A stretch of DNA of 42,887 nucleotides, taken from Terrimicrobiaceae bacterium. GTDB taxonomy: Bacteria > Verrucomicrobiota > Verrucomicrobiia > Chthoniobacterales > Terrimicrobiaceae. The position numbers and the translations under genes are program-made. Every line of letters starts with the position of its first letter. The first letter of the stretch is position 1. The DNA is taken from positions 1 to 42,887 of the forward strand of contig JAJTZA010000037.1 of assembly GCA_021463905.1 (NCBI GenBank), in the 5' to 3' direction. The notes under the pieces were generated by a model, which ran no database searches, had not been told where the DNA came from, and saw nothing but the letters and a program-made list of their open reading frames with translations. This document shows positions 9,463-18,651 of this stretch, piece after piece.

Positions 9463-9484
9463 ACACGCTCGCCGCCCAATCTTC

Positions 9485-11001
9485 ATGGAAAAACCGTTCT
9501 ATATCACCACTGCGATTGACTACACCAACGCGCCGCCCCACATCGGCCACGCCTACGAGAAAATCCTCGGGGATGTGATGGCCCGCGACCGCCGGGCGCG
9601 TGGGCGCGAGGTCGTCTATCTCATCGGTGTGGATCAACACGGACAGAAGGTTCAGCAGTCCGCTGCCAGGGCGGGTGTGCGTCCGGAGGTCTTCGCGCAG
9701 GATGTCACCGCAAAATTCCTCGATCTGTGGAAGCGTCTCGACATCGCCTACGACCGCTGGGCGGAAACCACCGCCCCCCAGCACACCGAGTGCGTCCGCG
9801 CCATCCTGAACCAGCTCCACCAAAAAGGAAAAATCTACAAGGCGCGGCATGGCGGATACTACAGCGTCCGGCAGGAACAATTCCTCACGGAAAAAGACCG
9901 GGGAGCGGATGGCTCATTTTCTCCGGACTGGGGGGAGGTCGTTTTTCTGGAGGAGGAGAACTATTATTTTCGTCTGACAGAGTTCAAGGACTGGCTGGTC
10001 GGGTTTCTCGAGGCGCATCGTGAATCGGTCCTCCCGGCATTTCGTTGGACGGAGTTGCGCAACGCGGTCGAGCGGCTCACCGGCGACCTGTGCATTTCGC
10101 GGCCGAAGAGCCGGCTGGCCTGGGGGATCGAGCTTCCCTTCGATCCGGAGTTTGTCACGTACGTGTGGTTCGATGCGCTGATCAACTACATCAGCTTTGC
10201 GGGATACACGTCCCATCCGGTGGATTTCGAGCGGCTGTGGCCCGCCGACTACCAGGTGATTGGCAAGGACATCCTCGCGCCGGCGCACGGAATCTACTGG
10301 CTCATCATGCTGCGGGCGCTGGACTTTCCTGACGAGCGGATGCCCCGCCTGCTTGTGCATGGTTACATCAACCTGCGGGGCGACAAAATCAGCAAGAGTG
10401 CGGGGAATACCGTGGATCCGGCGGAGCTGGTTGGCAAATACGGCGCGGAGGCTCTCCGCTACTATCTCATGCGCGAGGCGGTTACCGGCCAGGACATGGA
10501 ATTTTCCGAGGATCGCCTGGTCGCACGCCACAATTCCGATCTCGCCAATGGGCTCGGCAACCTGCTCAACCGGACGCTGGGCATGGCAAAGCGGTACCGT
10601 CAGGGCGTTCTAAAAAAGCCTGCGGACTCCCCGCTGGCCGCTCCCGCCGCAGAAGCGGTCTCGCGCCACCGCGCGGCCTTTGACCGCTGCGAACCCCACG
10701 CGGCACTCGAAGCCGCAGCGGCCTTTGTCGCCCATTGCAATGGATTTATCGAGGAATCCGCCCCGTGGAAGCTCGCGAAGGATCCCGCGCAGGCCGAGCG
10801 TCTTGATGCGGTCTCTATGGCCTGGCCGAATCGCTCCGCATCCTCGCCACGCTCCATGAGGCCACGATCCCACAGGCTGCGCAGTCGCTCCGTGAGCAAC
10901 TGAATACCAGCCTGACGGACACCGCGTGGGGCGGGCTTCCGGACGGCCATGTCCTGGGCGCACCCCGTCCGCTCTTCCCGCGCATCGAGACCCCGGCATG
11001 A
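9485..11001 (+). pseudogene. metG: Methionyl-tRNA synthetase with an apparent single-nucleotide frameshift near 10811-10816
   Basis: YITTAIDYTNAPPHIGHAYEKILGDVMARD; KISKSAGN (KMSKS-like). Frame 2 ends at 10903 with a non-native tail; frame 1 resumes LYGLAESLRILATLHEATIP...APRPLFPRIETPA up to TGA at 10999-11001. Confidence 0.9.
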
Positions 11002-11951
11002 TCGTGGGCGTCCGGCATTGGCTCGAATACGTCGGCCTTGCGCTGGGGTTTCGCGCCACCGCCGCTCTCCCGTTGGGGATGCTGCGCCCCCTGGCCCATG
11101 TCCTTGGTGCGGTGGCATGGTCGGTGGACGGACGCGGACGCTCCGTCTCGCTGGCCAACCTCGAAGCGGCCTTCCCGGGCCGGTATTCTCTGACCGAAAA
11201 GCGGCGCGTCGGGCGATCGAGCTACCAAACTTTCGCGCGTACCATGCTCGAGCTGGCCTGGGCACCCAACCTGAATGAGGAAATCCTGGGGCGTCTGGTC
11301 GAGGCGGTGGGATTGGAAGGTTCTCCGTGCCATTCCGACCCTCAACGCGCGGCGATCTATTCGACTTTCCATTATAGCAACTTCGAGTGGCTCAGCCTCG
11401 CCGGGAGGTTCACGATCAGCCGGATGCCCATCGTGGCCCAGGAATTCAAAAACCCGCGCCTCGGCCCGCTCTTTGACGACTTGCGCAGCCGCACCGGGCA
11501 CCCGCTTTTTCCGCGCAGCCGCGTCATGCTCAAACTCCTCCGGCATCTCCGGGAAGGCGGAAAGTTCGGGTTCCTCGTGGATTTGAGCCTCGACCCACGG
11601 CAGGGCAGCGTCTGCATCGAACAATTTGGCGGACTCAAAACCAGCGTCACGCAAATGCACGCGGCCCTCGCCCTCAAAACCGGTGCCGCCATCGTGCCGC
11701 TCATCTGCCGCCCACTCCCCGACGGCCGCTACCGCATCGTCTATCACCCGCAAATGGATGTCCCCGCCGGAACCCCTCCTCGCGAAATTGCCCAAATGAC
11801 GTGGGATGCGGTCGAGCCGGTCCTCCGCGAAAACCCGGAGCACTGGCTCTGGGCCTACAAGCATTGGCGCTTCAAACCCTCAAACGGCGACACCTCCCGC
11901 TACCCATTTTATAGCAACACCACCGACCGCTTTGACCGAATCCTCACGTAA
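10998..11951 (+). CDS. LpxL/HtrB-family lysophospholipid acyltransferase
   Basis: MIVGVRHWLEYVGLALGFRATAALPLGMLRPLAHVLGAVAWSVDGRGRSVSLANLEAAFP..; TFHYSNFEWL, C-terminal NPEHWLWAYKHWRFKP. Confidence 0.88.
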   Translation: MIVGVRHWLEYVGLALGFRATAALPLGMLRPLAHVLGAVAWSVDGRGRSVSLANLEAAFPGRYSLTEKRRVGRSSYQTFARTMLELAWAPNLNEEILGRLVEAVGLEGSPCHSDPQRAAIYSTFHYSNFEWLSLAGRFTISRMPIVAQEFKNPRLGPLFDDLRSRTGHPLFPRSRVMLKLLRHLREGGKFGFLVDLSLDPRQGSVCIEQFGGLKTSVTQMHAALALKTGAAIVPLICRPLPDGRYRIVYHPQMDVPAGTPPREIAQMTWDAVEPVLRENPEHWLWAYKHWRFKPSNGDTSRYPFYSNTTDRFDRILT

Positions 11952-12084
11952 ACCCTCTCGGAATCCTGGGCATTTCCATGCCGAATTTTCAGGAACCCAG
12001 GCTGATTTTCGGGACTCGTGGGGGGAAATGACTGCCATTGCTCACCATTGTGAGGAAAGCAGCCCTCCTTCTTCGCTCAGTCGC

Positions 12085-12290
12085 TCAGGCGGTCAAATGC
12101 AGCGCGGCGCAGACTCCCATCTGGGGCACGGTAATTTCCATACGGTTGCCTTTTCGTATCCACGGCACGGCGACCGCTTTTTGTTCCGGGCGAGCGCGGA
12201 AAGTGAGGTCTCCGCCATGAGCATGTCCGCATCCTCAAGCTGACGGAAATTGATGATGCCGTTGACCTCAACGATCTTGCCGTGCCGGTG
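12085..12290 (-). pseudogene. Gene remnant abutting the yqgE stop, no start codon, internal frameshift
   Basis: Protein-like reading HRHGKIVEVNGIINFRQLEDADMLMAETSLSA, then one-nt frame change near 12190-12200 into RPEQKAVAVPWIRKGNRMEITVPQMGVCAALHLTA*. Confidence 0.4.
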
Positions 12291-12836
12291 TTAATTCAGG
12301 GAGGGGTCATCCGGGGCTGAGGCGAGGAGCGCGAAGAGGGGGCCGGCTTGGCGGACGACGTCCTGCCAGATGGTGGCGTGGTTTTGGGTTTTGATGAGGT
12401 GGTGGTTTGGGGCGAGGACGAGCCAGGAGTTTTTGTGGATTTCGTGTTCGAGTTGGTTGCGCGACCATCCGGCATAGCCGGCAAAGACGCGCAGGCCGTC
12501 CCGCCACTCCTGGGCGATCTCCGGTTCGTTGTCAAATTTCTGGAGGTGGAAGACGACCACGTTTTGTTTGGTTCGCCATTGGAGGCTGGCCAGGACGAGA
12601 GCTTCGGGTTGCACCGGTCCGCCGTAATAGACGGGCACGGAGAGCGGTGGGTTTTGGTGGGTGATTTCCAGGGGTGGTGCGAGGGGTCGGTTGAGGACGT
12701 AGCCGATGGCTCCTTCGGATTCGGAGTGTTCGGCGATGAAGATGAGTGCGCGTCGGAAGTTGGGGTCGGTCAGTGAGGGATGGGCTGCGAGGATCGAGCC
12801 GCGCAGGTTGCCGTTCCGCTGCGGGGTGTGGCTCAT
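12291..12836 (-). CDS. yqgE: UPF0301/AlgH (YqgE) family protein
   Basis: 181 aa; GNLRGSILAAHPSLTDPNFRRALIFIAEHSESEGAIGYVLNRPL and GYAGWSRNQLEHEI. Confidence 0.93.
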   Translation of the reverse strand: MSHTPQRNGNLRGSILAAHPSLTDPNFRRALIFIAEHSESEGAIGYVLNRPLAPPLEITHQNPPLSVPVYYGGPVQPEALVLASLQWRTKQNVVVFHLQKFDNEPEIAQEWRDGLRVFAGYAGWSRNQLEHEIHKNSWLVLAPNHHLIKTQNHATIWQDVVRQAGPLFALLASAPDDPSLN

Positions 12837-14743
12837 TTGCGTTTTTTCCTGGCTGCCTTTGTGGGGGGCTGTTTGCCTGGCGCGGGCGCGGGTGCTTTTT
12901 CCAGAATTGGTACGATGGGATCTTCCTTGCGGAACTTGGCCGGCAGCTTCGGTTGAGGGCGATCGGGATGGGTGACGCGGTTGAATGTTTTGGTTTCGCC
13001 CTTGTTGAGGGCCTGCGGGTTGAGCGGGCGGACGAGCGGGTCATCGAAGGTTTCGACGTATTGGGTGTCGAGGGAGAGGGCCTTGTCGTACGAAGACATG
13101 GCGGAGATGTAGTTGTAACGCGCCTGCAGGACGTTGGTCTGAGCCTGGAGGAGCTGCACCTGTGCGTTCAACACATCGAGCTGGGTGCCAGCTCCGGCGT
13201 CCAGACGTTCACGCGCGAGGCGCAGGGCTTCGGTGGCTTGCACGACGCTGGCCGTCTGGCTCTCGATGGTCTCCTTGGCCTGGCGCAGATTCGAGATCGC
13301 TTCCTGGACGTCGAGAACCACCGTGCGGATCGCGTTATCGTACGTGTTTTTGGACTGCATGAGCTGAGCCTTGGCTTGCGCGACCCGTCCATAGGTCTCT
13401 CCGCCATCCCAGATGTTCCATGTGCCCGTGGCGCCAAAGAACCAGCCGGTGAGATTATCGGTCAGGTCGCTGCTGCTTGTGTCGTTTTGGATTTCCCAGC
13501 CGACGTTGGCATTGATGGTGGGCAGGTAGCCTGCGTATTGGGCGTTCACGGCGGCGGCGGTGGAAAGGATGTTCATGCGCTGGGCCTTGAGAGCGGGGTT
13601 GCGGGCGATGGCGATGCGGATGGATTCGTCGGTGTCCACCTTTTGCGGGTTGTAATCCAGTGTGCCGACGATGTTGAAGGGAACCTCGCTGGGATGCCCC
13701 TGGGGGTAATCCATGCCCAGGAGTTTCACCAACTGGTAGAGCGAGACGCGGTAGGCATTTTCGGCTGAGATGAGGGGTGGCTTGGCGTTGGCGAGGGCGA
13801 CCTCGGCCTGCAGGACATTGAAGCGTGGCACCGTTCCCGCATCATAGCGGTTCTGTTGGTCTTTTACCTGCTGCTCGAGCAGGGCCACGTTTTGCTGCTG
13901 CGCGACAATCAGGGCCCGGTTGAGCACGACCTGGTAAAACTGCGTGATGATCTGATTGATGATTTGGTCAATGGTGGAACGCAGGGAGAAAAACGCGCTC
14001 TGGTAGGCAGCATCCCCGGCCTGGATGCCGGAAATGGTCGCGCCGCCGTTGAAAATCAACTGCGTGGCCTGAAAGCGGATGTTCCATGCCTGGTTTTGCG
14101 AGGCGGCGGAGGGAGGGCGGATTTCCAAAACGGTGGGAGCCCCTCCTGATGTATTGGGGATGGTGATGCGCGTGGGCCCCGAGGACGACCTGTTCTGCAG
14201 GGTGTCGGCGGTCTGGGTGTAACCCGAGGAAATCCCGATCTGCGGAATGATCTGCGCGACGACTTCGATCAACTGACCACGCGTCAGCCGAATCTGCTGG
14301 ATGGCATTCAGGATTTCCGGATTTTGGCGCAGGGCAATTTGCACCGCATCGTTGATGGTCATGTCGGCAACACCGGGATTCCGCTGCTTGGCAATGAGTG
14401 TCTCGAGAGCCTTGATAAAACCGGTCATCACCATCTTTTCCTGCATCGAGGCCTGTTCGCTTGACTGAAGGGCATTCGCTTCCCCGCCTGGCGTGAGGGG
14501 TTCTGAGGATTGTTTCGGCTCGGGGATGGGGATATTGAAGCTCTGATCCAGGATCGAGGCGGCGTCTGTCGCGGCAGGCTGCGGAGAGGGGAGAGGGGAG
14601 GATGTCGGCAGGGGTGCGGGGGAAGGGGCTGGCGTGGCTGTGGGTGTGGGTGTGGGCGACGCATCCTGTGCGCGAGACGCGGAGGCAAGGAGGCAGAGGC
14701 ATGCGGTGAAAGTGCCGAGGGGTCGAAGGAGTGACGGGATCAT
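12833..14743 (-). CDS. TolC-family outer membrane efflux protein with Pro/Thr-rich N-terminal linker
   Basis: Signal peptide ...LLASASRAQ; PTPTPTATPAPSPAPLPTSSPLPSPQP linker; OEP repeats; ATGA overlap with yqgE. Confidence 0.9.
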   Translation of the reverse strand: MIPSLLRPLGTFTACLCLLASASRAQDASPTPTPTATPAPSPAPLPTSSPLPSPQPAATDAASILDQSFNIPIPEPKQSSEPLTPGGEANALQSSEQASMQEKMVMTGFIKALETLIAKQRNPGVADMTINDAVQIALRQNPEILNAIQQIRLTRGQLIEVVAQIIPQIGISSGYTQTADTLQNRSSSGPTRITIPNTSGGAPTVLEIRPPSAASQNQAWNIRFQATQLIFNGGATISGIQAGDAAYQSAFFSLRSTIDQIINQIITQFYQVVLNRALIVAQQQNVALLEQQVKDQQNRYDAGTVPRFNVLQAEVALANAKPPLISAENAYRVSLYQLVKLLGMDYPQGHPSEVPFNIVGTLDYNPQKVDTDESIRIAIARNPALKAQRMNILSTAAAVNAQYAGYLPTINANVGWEIQNDTSSSDLTDNLTGWFFGATGTWNIWDGGETYGRVAQAKAQLMQSKNTYDNAIRTVVLDVQEAISNLRQAKETIESQTASVVQATEALRLARERLDAGAGTQLDVLNAQVQLLQAQTNVLQARYNYISAMSSYDKALSLDTQYVETFDDPLVRPLNPQALNKGETKTFNRVTHPDRPQPKLPAKFRKEDPIVPILEKAPAPAPGKQPPTKAARKKRK

Positions 14744-15204
14744 GATTGTGGTTTTGGCTTGCGGGCGCAGTGCCCATAAATTTTTTCGTAGATGCGGAGC
14801 CATGCGCGCCGCTCGGTTTCGGTGAGTTGTTCCATCAGCAGGCCGAGGTTGTTAACAATATCCTGGCGGATGGTCGAGACGAGTCGTCCTCCTTTGTGGG
14901 TGATGGCCACCATGATCTTGCGACGGTCTGAGAGGGAGGATTCGCGACGGACATAGCCGAGCACCTCCAGCCGACTCACCAGGCCGGTGGCGGCGGGTGT
15001 CGAGTGACGCATGATTCCGGCGATTTCGCCCATCGAGACATGGTCTGTCGCCGCGATATGGGCGAGGAGAAAATACTGTGGGAAAGAGACCCGCCCCGGA
15101 GCCAGCCTCTCGGAGAGGTTCCGCATGAAGCAGCGCTGCAGAACCAGGATGATGTCGGCCAGCCTCCCAACCTCCTGCGTCATACTGTGGTTTTCGCTCT
15201 TCAT
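14740..15204 (-). CDS. MarR-family transcriptional regulator
   Basis: 154 aa; winged helix MGEIAGIMRHSTPAATGLVSRLEVLGYVRRESSLSDRRKIMVAIT; overlaps the TolC gene start. Confidence 0.92.
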   Translation of the reverse strand: MKSENHSMTQEVGRLADIILVLQRCFMRNLSERLAPGRVSFPQYFLLAHIAATDHVSMGEIAGIMRHSTPAATGLVSRLEVLGYVRRESSLSDRRKIMVAITHKGGRLVSTIRQDIVNNLGLLMEQLTETERRAWLRIYEKIYGHCARKPKPQS

Positions 15205-15223
15205 GCCTGAATCATTAATGATA

Positions 15224-16576
15224 TTAACAATCCTTTTTTGGGGAACAAGCGATTTTTCCGCTGCGGGCGGCCAGACTGTGAAGGAATACTCCGGCGAGGA
15301 GGGTCAGGGAGCCGGCGATGGCCTCGCGGGGTTTGAGGGAGGCGGTGTAAACCAGGGCAAATCCGGTCACGGCGAGGAAGATGAGCGGTGGCAGGGGAAA
15401 GAGGGGACAACGGAACGGGCGTTCGAGGCCGGGGTGGGTTTTGCGCAGAACCACCACTCCGAGAACGGTGAGGAAGCTGCAGGTCACGAGGGCAAATTGC
15501 GCGTAAACCAGAACGGTCTCGAAGGTTCCGGTGGCCAGGAATAAGAGCGCCAGTGCGGTCTGGACGGCCAGCGCAGTCCGGGGAATGCCCTCCGGCGACG
15601 TCCGGTTGAGCAGACGAAGCGCGTGCAGGTCGCGGCCAATGGCCTGGCTCACGCGGGGCCCCGCCCAGGTCATGGCGCTGAGAGAGGCCAGCAGGCCGCC
15701 GCCGATCAGCGCGGCCATGAGACGTCCGCCCCGGGCGCCGAAGAGAGCCTCCGCCGCCACGCCCGCAACACCAATTTTGCCTGCGTACGCCTCGAGCGGC
15801 GCGGCGCGGAGAAAGAGCGCATTGAGGGCAACGTAGAGGAGGGTGACCAGGAGCGTGGCAAAAAGGATGGCGCGTGGTGCGGTTGTCTGAGGTGTACGGA
15901 CTTCATCGAGGATGTAGGTCACCGAGTTCCAGCCTGTGTAGGCGTAGAGGACAAACATGAGGGCAATGGCGAAGGCGGGACTCAGGAACAGGGGCAGGTT
16001 CCCCGGGCTGGGTGCAAAATCAGCGTCCGCCAAATTGCCGCGCGCGGAGCCCAGCGCCAAAAAGAGCAGGATCATGCCAATTTTCAGGGCGGTTATGACA
16101 ATCTGGAAAATCCCGCTGGCCTTTACCGCGATCGCGTGAACTGCGGCCAGCGCGACCACCGCGCAGAAGGGCATCGCAAAGAGGACGGATGAGGAGAGTG
16201 AATGTGGGAAGGCGGCGGCCAGATATGCGCTAAGTGCCATGGCGACCAGGGCAATGGGCGCGGCAAAACCGACAGCAACCGAGACAAACCCGGATGCGAA
16301 GCCCAGTGCCGGATGAAAGGTCTTGGAAAGAAAGTTGTATTCGCCGCCGGACTGGGGAAAGGCCGCCGCCAGCTCGCAATAGGAGAGAGCGCCGCAGAGA
16401 GCCACCAATCCCCCCAGTGCCCACAGCAGGCACAGGACAAATGGGGAGGGCAGTGAGCCGACCTGAAAGCCCAGGCTGGTGAAGACGCCGGTACCGATCA
16501 TGTTGGCGATCACCAGCGCCGCGCACGCGACGACCCCCACTTTTTTGTATGGGTGTTGGCCAGGGGAGTCGCTCAT
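15224..16576 (-). CDS. APC-family amino acid permease
   Basis: 450 aa; VGVVACAALVIANMIGTGVFTSLGFQ; SYCELAAAFPQSGGEYNFL; 12-TM hydropathy pattern. Confidence 0.9.
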   Translation of the reverse strand: MSDSPGQHPYKKVGVVACAALVIANMIGTGVFTSLGFQVGSLPSPFVLCLLWALGGLVALCGALSYCELAAAFPQSGGEYNFLSKTFHPALGFASGFVSVAVGFAAPIALVAMALSAYLAAAFPHSLSSSVLFAMPFCAVVALAAVHAIAVKASGIFQIVITALKIGMILLFLALGSARGNLADADFAPSPGNLPLFLSPAFAIALMFVLYAYTGWNSVTYILDEVRTPQTTAPRAILFATLLVTLLYVALNALFLRAAPLEAYAGKIGVAGVAAEALFGARGGRLMAALIGGGLLASLSAMTWAGPRVSQAIGRDLHALRLLNRTSPEGIPRTALAVQTALALLFLATGTFETVLVYAQFALVTCSFLTVLGVVVLRKTHPGLERPFRCPLFPLPPLIFLAVTGFALVYTASLKPREAIAGSLTLLAGVFLHSLAARSGKIACSPKKDC

Positions 16577-16595
16577 GCGTTTTCCGGAATCGGGA

Positions 16596-17414
16596 CTACC
16601 CGGCCGCTGTGAAAAATCGCCGCTGTTTTTCCGAGACCGGCCTGCCCAGCTTTTCGAGAACCTTCAGCATATCCTCCCAGACCTTGCGTTTTTCAGTGAG
16701 CGACTGGTTCCGGAGCAGGTAAGCGGGGTGATAGGTGGGCATGAGGGCGATGCCATGAAATTCGAGCCAGCGTCCGCGCAGGCCGCCGATGGGTTCGGCG
16801 ATGCCCAGCAGTCCCTCGATGGCGGTGGCACCCAGCGCGACCAGAACCTTGGGGCCGATCAGCTCGATCTGGCGCTCCAGCCAGGGAAGACAGGCGCGCA
16901 TTTCCTCCGGACGCGGCTTGCGGTTTCCGGAGCGACCAGCCGGCATGTCCGGACGGCATTTCAAAACGTTGCCAATGTAAACCTCTTCGCGGGTGAAACC
17001 CATGGCGGTGATGATTTTGGTGAGCATCTGCCCGGCGCGGCCCACGAAAGGCTCGCCCTGCTCGTCCTCATCAGCACCCGGAGCTTCACCGACAAACATC
17101 AGCTCGGCGTGGGGGTTGCCGGCGCCGAAGACCACGTGGGTTCTGGCTGCGACCAGGTGGGGGCATCGGACGCATTCCAGCGCGGCCTCACGCAGTTCCT
17201 CCAGGGTTTTGTATCGGGAAAATTGCGAGGGTGTGGCTGTCGGCGCGGCGCGGTCGGACGGCGGCTTCGGTGTGGCGTCGCGCGGCGGCGGGGAGGGTGG
17301 TGCGGCCAGTTTTTTCAACCGGCTTCGTGTGGCGGTGACCGTTCCTGGCCTGAGTTTTGCGGCTTGCAGGCTGGCAATCGTGGCCTGCAGGCCGGTCTGG
17401 AAAGCATCCGACAT
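16596..17414 (-). CDS. Uracil-DNA glycosylase, family 4 (Fe-S)
   Basis: 272 aa; CVRCPHL, FVGEAPGADEDEQGEPFVGRAGQ, YIGNVLKCRP, MPTYHPAYLLRN. Confidence 0.95.
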   Translation of the reverse strand: MSDAFQTGLQATIASLQAAKLRPGTVTATRSRLKKLAAPPSPPPRDATPKPPSDRAAPTATPSQFSRYKTLEELREAALECVRCPHLVAARTHVVFGAGNPHAELMFVGEAPGADEDEQGEPFVGRAGQMLTKIITAMGFTREEVYIGNVLKCRPDMPAGRSGNRKPRPEEMRACLPWLERQIELIGPKVLVALGATAIEGLLGIAEPIGGLRGRWLEFHGIALMPTYHPAYLLRNQSLTEKRKVWEDMLKVLEKLGRPVSEKQRRFFTAAG

Positions 17415-17421
17415 GGGTATT

Positions 17422-18534
17422 TTAATGGATCAGCCCCCAGCGTTTGCTAAACGGCCAATAGACGAAAAGCCCGCGTCCGCTCACATTGTGGCCGGGAACA
17501 GATCCCCAATTGCGGCTGTCGCTCGAATGGTAGCTGTTGTCCCCGAGGGCAAAGAAATCGCCGGCGGGCACGCGGTAGTCGTCTTCGGGGGTGGTCAGGA
17601 ATGGAAACCCCTGGATGTTGGCGTAGCCCCGGTAGCCGTTGGATTCGGAGATGACGCGGCGGATGGTCCACTCGGTGGGTTCGTGATTGTTGATCCAGAG
17701 TTTTGGGGCGGCGATGCGGAGCGTGTCGCCGGGCAGGCCGGCCAGCCGTTTGATGTAATGCTGCGACTGCACGCCGCGCGGGAGGGTGGCTTCAATCCGC
17801 CGGATGCCGGTGGTTTTGAACACGAAAACATCCCCCCGGGCGGGCGGCACAAAGTGGTAGGAAATTTTGTCCACAAAGACCTGATCCCCGGTGTCCATGA
17901 TCCCGACAGCGATCGGCTCCCCACGACGATACGTCTGACCGGGTCGCAGTCCGAACGCCCGCGCCAGTGGATCCGCCGGAGAGAAGGCGGTCAGCTTTTT
18001 CCCGTTCTCAAAAAACAGATCGGTGAAGGTGAAAAAGTTCAGGTGGGTGCGCTCCCGGATTCCGACGAGGGTGAGGTCTTCTTCGGCGCGCAGATTGATA
18101 TAGCTGCGACCGATCCACACAAACTCGAAGGCTCTTTGCAGGATGTTGGGAGGTGGAGTGTTGGTGCGCTGGCCGACCACGCCGAAAAGGGTCGGCTGCA
18201 TCGAGCCGGTGGGGATGCGGAAGGGCTGGAGGAGATAGGCGCGCACTCCGGCGGCAATGACAATCGCCACCAGAAACACCTCGATGTTTTCCCGCCAGCC
18301 CGCATCCGGGGCAGGAGGCGCGATGCGTCCCACCGAGCGGTCAATCCTCTCCCGCGCCTCCGCGCAGGCCGCACGATCCCGTCCGCGAATGGCCGCCTTC
18401 AGCTCGCCCAGCAGGGCTTCCAATTCCCCGAGATCCGCGCTTTTCAGGACATCCCGGCGGTAGTTGATGATCCGCTTGAGCGCGTGGCGGTATTGCCTGG
18501 CCTCTTTGAGATAGCGCGGTGTTAGAAAAAGCAT
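17422..18534 (-). CDS. lepB: Signal peptidase I
   Basis: PFRIPTGSMQPTLFG catalytic Ser motif; GDQVFVDKISYHF; IKRLAGLPGD; FALGDNSYHSSDSRNWGSVP. ATG at 18534 preferred over the TTG at 18552. Confidence 0.95.
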   Translation of the reverse strand: MLFLTPRYLKEARQYRHALKRIINYRRDVLKSADLGELEALLGELKAAIRGRDRAACAEARERIDRSVGRIAPPAPDAGWRENIEVFLVAIVIAAGVRAYLLQPFRIPTGSMQPTLFGVVGQRTNTPPPNILQRAFEFVWIGRSYINLRAEEDLTLVGIRERTHLNFFTFTDLFFENGKKLTAFSPADPLARAFGLRPGQTYRRGEPIAVGIMDTGDQVFVDKISYHFVPPARGDVFVFKTTGIRRIEATLPRGVQSQHYIKRLAGLPGDTLRIAAPKLWINNHEPTEWTIRRVISESNGYRGYANIQGFPFLTTPEDDYRVPAGDFFALGDNSYHSSDSRNWGSVPGHNVSGRGLFVYWPFSKRWGLIH

Positions 18535-18651
18535 GAGGGAGAACCCTGTCAAATCCGGAGGCTGTTGACAAGCGCGCGTCGGGAATTGGCGGGAACTGCG
18601 GGAATTGTCGGTATTTACATTTGCAGGGTGGGCGGGTACTTCTGTCGGGCT

